The notes under the pieces were generated by a model. It did no database searches and was not told where the DNA came from. It worked only from the letters and a program-made list of their open reading frames with translations. The translations under genes were made by a program, and so were the position numbers. Below, piece by piece: positions 41,632 to 55,300 of a DNA stretch of 64,000 nucleotides. The stretch's first letter is position 1, and every line of letters starts with the position of its first letter. Source of the DNA: Saussurea involucrata (taxonomy: Eukaryota > Streptophyta > Magnoliopsida > Asterales > Asteraceae). The stretch lies in contig JAWVWS010001045.1 in the NCBI GenBank assembly GCA_033807775.1, positions 310,001-374,000 of the forward strand, given 5' to 3'.

Positions 41632-41650
41632 CCCGACCCGACCCGACCGA
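41632..41650 (+). repeat. cccga pentamer microsatellite
   Basis: Three tandem cccga units (41632-41646) are followed by ccga. In M41 (22658-23221) one unit is missing, which gives that monomer its 564-bp length, so the tract varies by slippage. On the minus strand it gives three GGG tracts and one GG tract spaced by two bases, a second but weaker G-quadruplex candidate. Confidence 0.85.
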
Positions 41651-41678
41651 TGCTCACCCCTAGTTTTTAGTAGAAAAC

Positions 41679-41692
41679 AACTTTGAAAAGTT
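41679..41692. other. Dyad aacttt-ga-aaagtt
   Basis: Six-base perfect inverted repeat with a two-base spacer, at the start of the AT-rich block. It is kept in most monomers. Variants include aacaattttg in M78 and M81, aacttttaaaag in M91 and M103, and aacacctttg in M93 and M105. Confidence 0.75.
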
Positions 41693-41942
41693 ACAGCTTC
41701 CGTCCTACAAGCGTTTTGACGATTTACCCATACTTAGAGAACAAATTAAGATTTGACATCTAAATTAAAAACGTACTACTATTTCTTAGGAATCTAATCG
41801 TCTAAAATGCATATTTTTTGGATCAATGACCAATTTTATATGAATTTTACAAAAACAGTGCGCAAAACCCGTTTTAACATGACCAGTTTTGGAAAAACAT
41901 TATTTCGAGCCCCTTAAAGTCGCAATTAGATCTCGTTGTAAA

Positions 41943-41959
41943 CTAGAAAGTTGTTCTAG
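41943..41959. other. Dyad ctagaa-agttg-ttctag
   Basis: Perfect six-base inverted repeat with a five-base spacer, about 22 bp before the end of the monomer. It is present in most copies. Lineage variants include actagagag (M76, M85, M95, M96, M107, M108), acttgaaag (M77, M86, M97, M109) and aaactggaaag (M17, M19, M21). A protein-binding role is possible but nothing here proves one. Confidence 0.75.
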
Positions 41960-44900
41960 ACACAGAGAGCTTTCCATCGATATATTATACACCTCAATCA
42001 GACCAATGAGTGAGTGATTTTATACGGATTTTTCAACAAACAGAACTTTATGCTTAGATCTAAGTCCGAAACCCGATGAACCCGACCCGATGAACCCGAA
42101 AACCGATTGGACCCAAAGTCCGAAACTCGAACTTTACTTAGGAAGGGTTTCGGGGCCTGTTTTGTCCACCCAAAACCCGATCGGGATGGGGGTTTTTCGG
42201 CCCGACCCGACCCGACCGATGCTCACCCCTAGTTTTTAGTAGAAAACAACTTTGAAAAGTTACAGCTTCCGTCCTACAAGCGTTTTGACGATTTACCCAT
42301 ACTTAGAGAACAAACTAAGATTTGACATCTAAATAAAAAACGTACTACTATTTCTTAGGAATCTAATCGTCTAAAATGCATATTTTTTGGATCAATGACC
42401 AATTTTATATGAATTTTACAAAAACAGTGCGCAAAACCCGTTTTAACATGACCAGTTTTGGAAATACATTATTTCAAGCCCCTTAAAGTCGCAATTAGAT
42501 CTCGTTGTAAACTAGAAAGTTGTTCTAGACACAGAGAGCTTTCCATCGATATATTATACACCTCAATCAGACCAATGAGTGAGTGATTTTATACGGATTT
42601 TTCAACCAACAGAACTTTATGCTTAGATCTAAGTCCGAAACCCGATGAACCCGACCCGATGAACCCGAAAACCGATTAGACCCAAAGTCCGAAACTCGAA
42701 CTTTACTTAGGAAGGGTTTCGGGGCCTGTTTTGTCCACCCAAAACCCGATCGGGATGGGGGTTTTTCGGCCCGACCCGACCCGACCGATGCTCACCCCTA
42801 GTTTTTAGTAGAAAACAACTTTGAAAAGTTACAGCTTCCGTCCTACAAGCGTTTTGACGATTTACCCATACTTAGAGAACAAATTAAGATTTGACATCTA
42901 AATTAAAAACGTACTACTATTTCTTAGGAATCTAATCGTCTGAAATGCATATTTTTTGGATCAATGACCAATTTTATATGAATTTTACAAAAACAGTGCG
43001 CAAAACCCGTTTTAACATGACCAGTTTTGGAAATACATTATTTCGAGCCCCTTAAAGTCGCAATTAGATCTCGTTGTAAACTAGAGAGTTGTTCTAGACA
43101 CAGAGAGCTTTCCATCGATATATTATACACCTCAATCAGACCAATGAGTGAGTGATTTTATACGGATTTTTCAACAAACAGAACTTTATGCTTAGATATA
43201 AGTCCGAAACCCGATGAACCCGACCCGATGAACCCGAAAACCGATTGGACCCAAAGTCCGAAACTCGAACTTTACTTAGGAAGGGTTTCGGGGCCTGTTT
43301 TGTCCACCCAAAACCCGATCGGGATGGGTGTTTTTCGGCCCGACCCGACCCGACCGATGCTCACACCTAGTTTTTAGTAGAAAACAACTTTGAAAAGTTA
43401 CAGCTTCCGTCCTACAAGCGTTTTGACGATTTACCCATACTTAGAGAACAAACTAAGATTTGACATCTAAATTAAAAACGTACTACTATTTCTTAGGAAT
43501 CTAATCGTCTAAAATGCATATTTTTTGGATCAATCACCAATTTTATATGAATTTTACAAAAACAGTGCGCAAAACCCGTTTTAACATGACCAGTTTTGGA
43601 AATACATTATTTCGAGCCCCTTAAAGTCGCAATTAGATCTCGTTGTAAACTTGAAAGTTGTTCTAGACACAGAGAGCTTTCCATCGATATATTATACACC
43701 TCAATCAGACCAATGAGTGAGTGATTTTATACGGATTTTTCAACAAACAGAACTTTATGCTTAGATCTAAGTCCGAAACCCGATGAACCCGACCCGATGA
43801 ACCCGAAAACCGATTAGACCCAAAGTCCGAAACTCGAACTTTACTTAGGAAGGGTTTCGGGGCCTGTTTTCTCCACCCAAAACCCGATCGGGATGGGGGT
43901 TTTTCGGCCCGACCCGACCCGACCGATGCTCACCCCTAGTTTTTAGTAGAAAACAATTTTGAAAAGTTACAGCTGCCGTCCTACAAGCGTTTTGACGATT
44001 TACCCATACTTAGAGAACAAACTAAGATTTGACATCTAAATTAAAAACGTACTACTATTTCTTAGGAATCTAATCGTCTAAAATGCATATTTTTTGGATC
44101 AATCACCAATTTTATATGAATTTTACAAAAACAGTGCGCAAAACCCGTTTTAACATGACCAGTTTTGGAAATACATTATTTCGAGCCCCTTAAAGTCGCA
44201 ATTAGATCTCGTTGTAAACTAGAAAGTTGTTCTAGACACAGAGAGCTTTCCATCGATATATTATACACCTCAATCAGACCAATGAGTGAGTGATTTTATA
44301 CGGATTTTTCAACAAACAGAACTTTATGCTTAGATCTAAGTCCGAAACCCGATGAACCCGACCCGATGAACCCGAAAACCGATTAGACCCAAAGTCCGAA
44401 ACTCGAACTTTACTTAGGAAGGGTTTCGGGGCCTGTTTTGTCCACCCAAAACCCGATCGGGATGGGGGTTTTTCGGCCCGACCCGACCCGACCGATGCTC
44501 ACCCCTAGTTTTTAGTAGAAAACAACTTTGAAAAGTTACAGCTTCCGTCCTACAAGCGTTTTGACGATTTACCCATACTTAGAGAACAAATTAAGATTTG
44601 ACATCTAAATTAAAAACGTACTACTATTTCTTAGGAATCTAATCGTCTAAAATGCATATTTTTTGGATCAATGACCAATTTTATATGAATTTTACAAAAA
44701 CAGTGCGCAAAACCCGTTTTAACATGACCAGTTTTGGAAATACATTATTTCGAGCCCCTTAAAGTAGCAATTAGATCTCGTTGTAAACTAGAAAGTTGTT
44801 CTAGACACGGAGAGCTTTCCATCGATATATTATACACCTCAATCAGACCAAGAAGTGAGTGATTTTATACGGATTTTTCAACAAACAGAACTTTATGCTT

Positions 44901-45394
44901 AGATCTAAGTCCGAAACCCGATGAACCCGACCCGATGAACCCGAAAACCGATTGGACCCAAAGTCCGAAACTCGAACTTTACTTAGGAAGGGTTTCGGGG
45001 CCTGTTTTGTCCACCCAAAACCCGATCGGGATGGGGGTTTTTCGGCCCGACCCGACCCGACCGATGCTCACCCCTAGTTTTTAGTAGAAAACAACTTTGA
45101 AAAGTTACAGCTTCCGTCCTACAAGCGTTTTGACGATTTACCCATACTTAGAGAACAAATTAAGATTTGACATCTAAATTAAAAACGTACTACTATTTCT
45201 TAGGAATCTAATCGTCTAAAATTCATATTTTTTGGATCAATGACCAATTTTATATGAATTTTACAAAAACATTGCGCAAAACCCGTTTTAACATGACCAG
45301 TTTTGGAAATACATTATTTCGAGCCCCTTAAAGTCGCAATTAGATCTCGTTGTAAACTAGAAAGTTGTTCTAGACACAGAGAGCTTTCCATCGA

Positions 45395-45949
45395 TATATT
45401 ATACACCTCAATCAGACCAATGAGTGAGTGATTTTATACGGATTTTTCAACAAACATAACTTTATGCTTAGATCTAAGTCCGAAACCCGATGAACCCGAA
45501 AACCGATTGGACCCAAAGTCCGAAACTCGAACTTTACTTAGGAAGGGTTTCGGGGCCTGTTTTGTCCACCCAAAACCCGATCGGGATGGGGGTTTTTCGG
45601 CCCGACCCGACCCGACCGATGCTCACCCCTAGTTTTTAGTAGAAAACAATTTTGAAAAGTTACAGCTGCCGTCCTACAAGCGTTTTGACGATTTACCCAT
45701 AATTAGAGAACAAACTAAGATTTGACATCTAAATTAAAAACGTACTACTATTTCTTAGGAATCTAATCGTCTAAAATGCATATTTTTTGGATCAATCACC
45801 AATTTTATTTGAATTTTACAAAAACAGTGCGCAAAACCCGTTTTAACATGACCAGTTTTGGAAATACATTATTTCGAGCCCCTTAAAGTCGCAATTAGAT
45901 CTCGTTGTAAACTAGAAAGTTGTTCTAGACACAGAGAGCTTTCCATCGA
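45395..45949 (+). repeat. M81, 555-bp short monomer
   Basis: 14-bp loss with cataactttatg, aacaattttg, agctgccg, cccataattagag and ttttatttg. It shares only the 5' half with M85, M90 and M102, so it looks like a recombinant between two monomer types. Confidence 0.85.
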
Positions 45950-47656
45950 TATATTATACACCTCAATCAGACCAATGAGTGAGTGATTTTATACGGATTT
46001 TTCAACAAACAGAACTTTATGCTTAGATCTAAGTCCGAAACCCGATGAACCCGACCCGATGAACCCGAAAACCGATTAGACCCAAAGTCCGAAACTCGAA
46101 CTTTACTTAGGAAGGGTTTCGGGGCCTGTTTTGTCCACCCAAAACCCGATCGGGATGGGGGTTTTTCGGCCCGACCCGACCCGACCGATGCTCACCCCTA
46201 GTTTTTAGTAGAAAACAACTTTGAAAAGTTACAGCTTCCGTCCTACAAGCGTTTTGACGATTTACCCATACTTAGAGAACAAATTAAGATTTGACATCTA
46301 AATTAAAAACGTACTACTATTTCTTAGGAATCTAATCGTCTAAAATGCATATTTTTTGGATCAATGACCAATTTTATATGAATTTTACAAAAACAGTGCG
46401 CAAAACCCGTTTTAACATGACCAGTTTTGGAAATACATTATTTCGAGCCCCTTAAAGTAGCAATTAGATCTCGTTGTAAACTAGAAAGTTGTTCTAGACA
46501 CGGAGAGCTTTCCATCGATATATTATACACCTCAATCAGACCAAGAAGTGAGTGATTTTATACGGATTTTTCAACAAACAGAACTTTATGCTTAGATCTA
46601 AGTCCGAAACCCGATGAACCCGACCCGATGAACCCGAAAACCGATTGGACCCAAAGTCCGAAACTCGAACTTTACTTAGGAAGGGTTTCGGGGCCTGTTT
46701 TGTCCACCCAAAACCCGATCGGGATGGGGGTTTTTCGGCCCGACCCGACCCGACCGATGCTCACCCCTAGTTTTTAGTAGAAAACAACTTTGAAAAGTTA
46801 CAGCTTCCGTCCTACAAGCGTTTTGACGATTTACCCATACTTAGAGAACAAATTAAGATTTGACATCTAAATTAAAAACGTACCACTATTTCTTAGGAAT
46901 CTAATCGTCTAAAATGCATATTTTTTGGATCAATGACCAATTTTATATGAATTTTACAAAAACAGTGCGCAAAACCCGTTTTAACATGACCAGTTTTGGA
47001 AATACATTATTTCGAGCCCCTTAAAGTAGCAATTAGATCTCGTTGTAAACTAGAAAGTTGTTCTAGACACGGAGAGCTTTCCATCGATATATTATACACC
47101 TCAATCAGACCAAGAAGTGAGTGATTTTATACGGATTTTTCAACAAACAGAACTTTATGCTTAGATCTAAGTCCGAAACCCGATGAACCCGACCCGATGA
47201 ACCCGAAAACCGATTGGACCCAAAGTCCGAAACTCGAACTTTACTTAGGAAGGGTTTCGGGGCCTGTTTTGTCCACCCAAAACCCGATCGGGATGGGGGT
47301 TTTTCGGCCCGACCCGACCCGACCGATGCTCACCCCTAGTTTTTAGTAGAAAACAACTTTGAAAAGTTACAGCTTCCGTCCTACAAGCGTTTTGACGATT
47401 TACCCATACTTAGAGAACAAATTAAGATTTGACATCTAAATTAAAAACGTACTACTATTTCTTAGGAATCTAATCGTCTAAAATGCATATTTTTTGGATC
47501 AATGACCAATTTTATATGAATTTTACAAAAACATTGCGCAAAACCCGTTTTAACATGACCAGTTTTGGAAATACATTATTTCGAGCCCCTTAAAGTCGCA
47601 ATTAGATCTCGTTGTAAACTAGAAAGTTGTTCTAGACACAGAGAGCTTTCCATCGA

Positions 47657-48211
47657 TATATTATACACCTCAATCAGACCAATGAGTGAGTGATTTTATA
47701 CGGATTTTTCAACAAACATAACTTTATGCTTAGATCTAAGTCCGAAACCCGATGAACCCGAAAACCGATTGGACCCAAAGTCCGAAACTCGAACTTTACT
47801 TAGGAAGGGTTTCGGGGCCTGTTTTGTCCACCCAAAACCCGATCGGGATGGGGGTTTTTCGGCCCGACCCGACCCGACCGATGCTCACCCCTAGTTTTAG
47901 TAGAAAACAACTTTGAAAAGTTACAGCTTCCGTCCTACTAGCGTTTTGACGATTTACCCATACTTAGAGAACAAATTAAGATTTGACATCTAAATTAAAA
48001 ACGTACTACTATTTCTTAGGAATCTAATCGTCTAAAATGCATATTTTTTTGGATCAATCACCAATTTTATATGAATTTTACAAAAACAGTGCGCAAAACC
48101 CGTTTTAACATGACCAGTTTTGGAAATACATTATTTCGAGCCCCTTAAAGTCGCAATTAGATCTCGTTGTAAACTAGAGAGTTGTTCTAGACACAGAGAG
48201 CTTTCCATCGA
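47657..48211 (+). repeat. M85, 555-bp short monomer with two compensating indels
   Basis: 14-bp loss with cataactttatg, one T lost in cctagttttagtag, and one T gained in the poly-T run (seven T). M90 and M102 carry the same three changes. Confidence 0.9.
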
Positions 48212-49349
48212 TATATTATACACCTCAATCAGACCAATGAGTGAGTGATTTTATACGGATTTTTCAACAAACAGAACTTTATGCTTAGATATAAGTCCGA
48301 AACCCGATGAACCCGACCCGATGAACCCGAAAACCGATTGGACCCAAAGTCCGAAACTCGAACTTTACTTAGGAAGGGTTTCGGGGCCTGTTTTGTCCAC
48401 CCAAAACCCGATCGGGATGGGTGTTTTTCGGCCCGACCCGACCCGACCGATGCTCACACCTAGTTTTTAGTAGAAAACAACTTTGAAAAGTTACAGCTTC
48501 CGTCCTACAAGCGTTTTGACGATTTACCCATACTTAGAGAACAAACTAAGATTTGACATCTAAATTAAAAACGTACTACTATTTCTTAGGAATCTAATCG
48601 TCTAAAATGCATATTTTTTGGATCAATCACCAATTTTATATGAATTTTACAAAAACAGTGCGCAAAACCCGTTTTAACATGACCAGTTTTGGAAATACAT
48701 TATTTCGAGCCCCTTAAAGTCGCAATTAGATCTCGTTGTAAACTTGAAAGTTGTTCTAGACACAGAGAGCTTTCCATCGATATATTATACACCTCAATCA
48801 GACCAATGAGTGAGTGATTTTATACGGATTTTTCAACAAACAGAACTTTATGCTTAGATCTAAGTCCGAAACCCGATGAACCCGACCCGATGAACCCGAA
48901 AACCGATTAGACCCAAAGTCCGAAACTCGAACTTTACTTAGGAAGGGTTTCGGGGCCTGTTTTGTCCACCCAAAACCCGATCGGGATGGGGGTTTTTCGG
49001 CCCGACCCGACCCGACCGATGCTCACCCCTAGTTTTTAGTAGAAAACAACTTTGAAAAGTTACAGCTGCCGTCCTACAAGCGTTTTGACGATTTACCCAT
49101 ACTTAGAGAACAAACTAAGATTTGACATCTAAATTAAAAACGTACTACTATTTCTTAGGAATCTAATCGTCTAAAATGCATATTTTTTGGATCAATCACC
49201 AATTTTATATGAATTTTACAAAAACAGTGCGCAAAACCCGTTTTAACATGACCAGTTTTGGAAATACATTATTTCGAGCCCCTTAAAGTCGCAATTAGAT
49301 CTCGTTGTAAACTAGAAAGTTGTTCTAGACACAGAGAGCTTTCCATCGA

Positions 49350-52300
49350 TATATTATACACCTCAATCAGACCAATGAGTGAGTGATTTTATACGGATTT
49401 TTCAACAAACAGAACTTTATGCTTAGATCTAAGTCCGAAACCCGATGAACCCGACCCGATGAACCCGAAAACCGATTAGACCCAAAGTCCGAAACTCGAA
49501 CTTTACTTAGGAAGGGTTTCGGGGCCTGTTTTGTCCACCCAAAACCCGATCGGGATGGGGGTTTTTCGGCCTGACCCGACCCGACCGATGCTCACCCCTA
49601 GTTTTTAGTAGAAAACAACTTTGAAAAGTTACAGCTTCCGTCCTACAAGCGTTTTGACGATTTACCCATACTTAGAGAACAAATTAAGATTTGACATCTA
49701 AATTAAAAACGTACTACTATTTCTTAGGAATCTAATCGTCTAAAATGCATATTTTTTTGGATCAATCACCAATTTTATATGAATTTTACAAAAACAGTGC
49801 GCAAAACCCGTTTTAACATGACCAGTTTTGGAAATACATTATTTCGAGCCCCTTAAAGTAGCAATTAGATCTCGTTGTAAACTAGAAAGTTGTTCTAGAC
49901 ACGGAGAGCTTTCCATCGATATATTATACACCTCAATCAGACCAATAAGTGAGTGATTTTATACGGATTTTTCAACAAACAGAACTTTATGCTTAGATCT
50001 AAGTCCGAAACCCGATGAACCCGACCCGATGAACCCGAAAACCGATTGGACCCAAAGTCCGAAACTCGAACTTTACTTAGGAAGGGTTTCGGGGCCTGTT
50101 TTGTCCACCCGAAACCCGATCGGGATGGGGGTTTTTCGGCCCGACCCGACCCGACCGATGCTCACCCCTAGTTTTTAGTAGAAAACAACTTTGAAAAGTT
50201 ACAGCTTCCGTCCTACAAGCGTTTTGACGATTTACCCATACTTAGAGAACAAACTAAGATTTGACATCTAAATTAAAAACGTACTACTATTTCTTAGGAA
50301 TCTAATCGTCTAAAATGCATATTTTTTGGATCAATGACCAATTTTATATGAATTTTACAAAAATATTGCGCAAAACCCGTTTTAACATGACCAGTTTTGG
50401 AAATACATTATTTCGAGCCCCTTAAAGTCGCAATTAGATCTCGTTGTAAACTAGAAAGTTGTTCTAGACACAGAGAGCTTTCCATCGATATATTATACAC
50501 CTCAATCAGACCAATGAGTGAGTGATTTTATACGGATTTTTCAACAAACATAACTTTATGCTTAGATCTAAGTCCGAAACCCGATGAACCCGAAAACCGA
50601 TTGGACCCAAAGTCCGAAACTCGAACTTTACTTAGGAAGGGTTTCGGGGCCTGTTTTGTCCACCCAAAACCCGATCGCGATGGGGGTTTTTCGGCCCGAC
50701 CCGACCCGACCGATGCTCACCCCTAGTTTTAGTAGAAAACAACTTTGAAAAGTTACAGCTTCCGTCCTACAAGCGTTTTGACGATTTACCCATACTTAGA
50801 GAACAAATTAAGATTTGACATCTAAATTAAAAACGTACTACTATTTCTTAGGAATCTAATCGTCTAAAATGCATATTTTTTTGGATCAATCACCAATTTT
50901 ATATGAATTTTACAAAAACAGTGCGCAAAACCCGTTTTAACATGACCAGTTTTGGAAATACATTATTTCGAGCCCATTAAAGTCGCAATTAGATCTCGTT
51001 GTAAACTAGAAAGTTGTTCTAGACACAGAGAGCTTTCCATCGATATATTATACACCTCAATCAGACCAATGAGTGAGTGATTTTATACGGATTTTTCAAC
51101 AAACAGAACTTTATGCTTAGATCTAAGTCCGAAACACGATGAACCCGACCCGATGAACCCGAAAACTGATTAGACCCAAAGTCCGAAACTCGAACTTTAC
51201 TTAGGAAGGGTTTCGGGGCCTGTTTTGTCCACCCAAAACCCGATCGGGATGGGTGTTTTTCGGCCCGACCCGACCCGACCGATGCTCACCCCTAGTTTTT
51301 AGTAGAAAACAACTTTTAAAAGTTACAGCTTCCGTCCTACAAGCGTTTTGACGATTTACCCATACTTAGAGAACAAATTAAGATTTGACATCTAAATTAA
51401 AAACGTACTACTATTTCTTAGGAATCTAATCGTCTAAAATGCATATTTTTTGGATCAATGACCAATTTTATATGAATTTTACAAAAACAGTGCGCAAAAC
51501 CCGTTTTAACATGACCAGTTTTGGAAATACATTATTTCGAGCCCCTTAAAGTAGCAATTAGATCTCGTTGTAAACTAGAAAGTTGTTCTAGACACGGAGA
51601 GCTTTCCATCGATATATTATACACCTCAATCAGACCAATAAGTGAGTGATTTTATACGGATTTTTCAACAAACAGAACTTTATGCTTAGATCTAAGTCCG
51701 AAACCCGATGAACCCGACCCGATGAACCCGAAAACCGATTGGACCCAAAGTCCGAAACTCGAACTTTACTTAGGAAGGGTTTCGGGGCCTGTTTTGTCCA
51801 CCCAAAACCCGATCGGGATGGGGGTTTTTCGGCCCGACCCGACCCGACCGATGCTCACCCCTAGTTTTTAGTAGAAAACAACTTTGATAAGTTACAGCTT
51901 CCGTCCTACAAGCGTTTTGACGATTTACCCATACTTAGAGAACAAATTAAGATTTGACATCTAAATTAAAAACGTACTACTATTTCTTAGGAATCTAATC
52001 GTCTAAAATGCATATTTTTTGGATCAATCACCAATTTTATATGAATTTTACAAAAACAGTGCGCAAAACCCGTTTTAACATGACCAGTTTTGGAAATGCA
52101 TTATTTCGAGCCCCTTAAAGTCGCAATTAGATCTCGTTGTAAACTAGAAAGTTGTTCTAGACACAGAGAGCTTTCCATCGATATATTATACACCTCAATC
52201 AGACCAATGAGTGAGTGATTTTATACGGATTTTTCAACAAACAGAACTTTATGCTTAGATCTAAGTCCGAAACCCGATGAACCCGACCCGATGAACCCGA

Positions 52301-55300
52301 AAACCGATTAGACCCAAAGTCCGAAACTCGAACTTTACTTAGGAAGGGTTTCGGGGCCTGTTTTGTCCACCCAAAACCCGATCGGGATGGGGGTTTTTCG
52401 GCCCGACCCGACCCGACCGATGCTCACCCCTAGTTTTTAGTAGAAAACACCTTTGAAAAGTTACAGCTTCCGTCCTACAAGCGTTTTGACGATTTACCCA
52501 TACTTAGAGAACAAATTAAGATTTGACATCTAAATTAAAAACGTACTACTATTTCTTAGGAATCTAATCGTCTAAAATGCATATTTTTTGGATCAATGAC
52601 CAATTTTATATGAATTTTACAAAAACAGTGTGCAAAACCCGTTTTAACATGACCAGTTTTGGAAATACATTATTTCGAGCCCCTTAAAGTCGCAATTAGA
52701 TCTCGTTGTAAACTAGAAAGTTGTTCTAGACACAGAGAGCTTTCCATCGATATATTATACACCTCAATCAGACCAATGAGTGAGTGATTTTATACGGATT
52801 TTTCAACAAACAGAACTTTATGCTTAGATCTAAGTCCGAAACCCGATGAACCCGACCCGATGAACCCGAAAACCGATTGGACCCAAAGTCCGAAACTCGA
52901 ACTTTACTTAGGAAGGGTTTCGGGGCCTGTTTTGTCCACCCAAAACCCGATCGGGATGGGGGTTTTTCGGCCCGACCCGACCCGACCGATGCTCACCCCT
53001 AGTTTTTAGTAGAAAACAACTTTGAAAAGTTACAGCTTCCGTCCTACAAGCGTTTTGACGATTTACCCATACTTAGAGAACAAACTAAGATTTGACATCT
53101 AAATTAAAAACGTACTACTATTTCTTAGGAATCTAATCGTCTAAAATGCATATTTTTTGGATCAATCACCAATTTTATATGAATTTTACAAAAACAGTGC
53201 GCAAAACCCGTTTTAACATGACCAGTTTTGGAAATACATTATTTCAAGCCCCTTAAAGTCGCAATTAGATCTCGTTGTAAACTAGAAAGTTGTTCTAGAC
53301 ACAGAGAGCTTTCCATCGATATATTATACACCTCAATCAGACCAATGAGTGAGTGATTTTATACGGATTTTTCAACAAACAGAACTTTTTGCTTAGATCT
53401 AAGTCCGAAACCCGATGAACCCGACCCGATGAACCCGAAAACCGATTAGACACAAAGTCCGAAACTCGAACTTTACTTAGGAAGGGTTTCGGGGCCTGTT
53501 TTGTCCACCCAAAACCCGATCGGGATGGGGGTTTTTCGGCCCGACCCGACCCGACCGATGCTCACCCCTAGTTTTTAGTAGAAAACAACTTTGAAAAGTT
53601 ACAGCTTCCGTCCTACAAGCGTTTTGACGATTTACCCATACTTAGAGAACAAATTAAGATTTGACATCTAAATTAAAAACGTACTACTATTTCTTAGGAA
53701 TCTAATCGTCTGAAATGCATATTTTTTGGATCAATGACCAATTTTATATGAATTTTACAAAAACAGTGCGCAAAACCCGTTTTAACATGACCAGTTTTGG
53801 AAATACGTTATTTCGAGCCCCTTAAAGTCGCAATTAGATCTCGTTGTAAACTAGAGAGTTGTTCTAGACACAGAGAGCTTTCCATCGATATATTATACAC
53901 CTCAATCAGACCAATGAGTGAGTGATTTTATACGGATTTTTCAACAAACAGAACTTTATGCTTAGATCTAAGTCTGAAACCCGATGAACCCGACCCGATG
54001 AACCCGAAAACCGATTAGACCCAAAGTCCGAAACTCGAACTTTACTTAGGAAGGGTTTCGGGGCCTGTTTTGTCCACCCAAAACCCGATCGGGATGGGGG
54101 TTTTTCGGCCCGACCCGACCCGACCGATGCTCACCCCTAGTTTTTAGTAGAAAACAACTTTGAAAAGTTACACCTTCCGTCCTACAAGCGTTTTGACGAT
54201 TTACCCATACTTAGAGAACAAATTAAGATTTGACATCTAAATTAAAAACGTAATACTATTTCTTAGGAATCTAATCGTCTGAAATGCATATTTTTTGGAT
54301 CAATGACCAATTTTATATGAATTTTACAAAAACAGTGCGCAAAACCCGTTTTAACATGACCAGTTTTGGAAATACATTATTTCGAGCCCCTTAAAGTCGC
54401 AATTAGATCTCGTTGTAAACTAGAGAGTTGTTCTAGACACAGAGAGCTTTCCATCGATATATTATACACCTCAATCAGACCAATGAGTGAGTGATTTTAT
54501 ACGGATTTTTCAACAAACAGAACTTTATGCTTAGATATAAGTCCGAAACCCGATGAACCCGACCCGATGAACCCGAAAACCGATTGGACCCAAAGTCCGA
54601 AACTCGAACTTTACTTAGGAAGGGTTTCGGGACCTGTTTTGTCCACCCAAAACCCGATCGGGATGGGTGTTTTTCGGCCCGACCCGACCCGACCGATGCT
54701 CACACCTAGTTTTTAGTAGAAAACAACTTTGAAAAGTTACAGCTTCCGTCCTACAAGCGTTTTGACGATTTACCCATACTTAGAGAACAAACTAAGATTT
54801 GACATCTAAATTAAAAACGTACTACTATTTCTTAGGAATCTAATCGTCTAAAATGCATATTTTTTGGATCAATCACCAATTTTATATGAATTTTACAAAA
54901 ACAGTGCGCAAAACCCGTTTTAACATGACCAGTTTTGGAAATACATTATTTCGAGCCCCTTAAAGTCGCAATTAGATCTCGTTGTAAACTTGAAAGTTGT
55001 TCTAGACACAGAGAGCTTTCCATCGATATATTATACACCTCAATCAGACCAATGAGTGAGTGATTTTATACGGATTTTTCAACAAACAGAACTTTATGCT
55101 TAGATCTAAGTCCGAAACCCGATGAACCCGACCCGATGAACCCGAAAACCGATTAGACCCAAAGTCCGAAACTCGAACTTTACTTAGGAAGGGTTTCGGG
55201 GCCTGTTTTGTCCACCCAAAACCCGATCGGGATGGGGGTTTTTCGGCCCGACCCGACCCGACCGATGCTCACCCCTAGTTTTTAGTAGAAAACAACTTTG

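Larger units (their letters stand above)
41495..41650 (+). repeat. GC- and CpG-rich block of the monomer
   Basis: This 156-bp block, present in every monomer, is built from short CCCGA/CCCGAA-type words. It contains two copies of a 14-bp unit (gaacccgacccgat), a 10-bp direct repeat agtccgaaac (41494-41503 and 41548-41557), the palindrome cccgatcggg, and three cccga pentamers. Its reverse strand reads as GGGTCGGG/GGGTTCGGG, a style common in plant transposon-derived repeats. That resemblance is from general knowledge, not a database match. The block contrasts sharply with the AT-rich remainder, so the monomer may be a fusion of two sequences. Confidence 0.85.
41412..41980 (+). repeat. Reference monomer (M74), 569 bp
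   Basis: M74 is chosen as a typical unit close to the apparent consensus. In order it holds an AT-rich leader (about 41412-41494), a GC/CpG-rich block (41495-41650) and a long AT-rich part (41651-41980). At the main dimorphic sites it reads gattagaccc, aattaag and atcaatgacc; the alternative states found in other copies are gattggaccc, aactaag and atcaatcacc. Its visible departure from the majority is aaaaacatt in place of aaatacatt near 41895. No ORF of note, splice context or RNA gene is visible in it. Confidence 0.95.
41651..41980 (+). repeat. AT-rich block of the monomer
   Basis: About 330 bp with frequent A and T runs, such as aaattaaaaacg, catattttttgg and attttacaaaaac, and two short dyads. 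It is present in every copy with only scattered single-base changes. No promoter, tRNA-like or coding signal stands out. The run of six T in catattttttgg is seven T in several monomers of the right half (M85, M88, M90, M102), a typical slippage site. Confidence 0.85.
40843..43118 (+). repeat. Monomers M73-M76
   Basis: M73 copies M65 (cccggcccg, gattggatcc, aaatgcatt, agaaagctt). M74 is the reference monomer. M75 carries gattgg, aactaag and tttcaagcc, marks seen again in M94 and M106. M76 carries gtctgaaatg and actagagag, seen again in M95, M96, M107 and M108. This segment therefore looks like a relative of the later 12-monomer repeat. All four are 569 bp. Confidence 0.85.
43119..49349 (+). 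repeat. Monomers M77-M87 with marker monomer and local trimers
   Basis: M77 and M86 share agatataag, gggtgttttt, cacacctag, aactaag and acttgaaag; M78 and M87 share agctgccg; the offset is 5093 bp, equal to nine monomers less two 14-bp deletions. Within the segment, monomers ending gtagcaatt and cacggagag, followed by ccaagaagtg, occur at M79/M80, M82/M83 and M83/M84. A monomer ending cattgcgc then a 555-bp monomer starting with cataactttatg occur at M80/M81 and M84/M85. M83 appears to be an extra hybrid copy. Confidence 0.85.
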
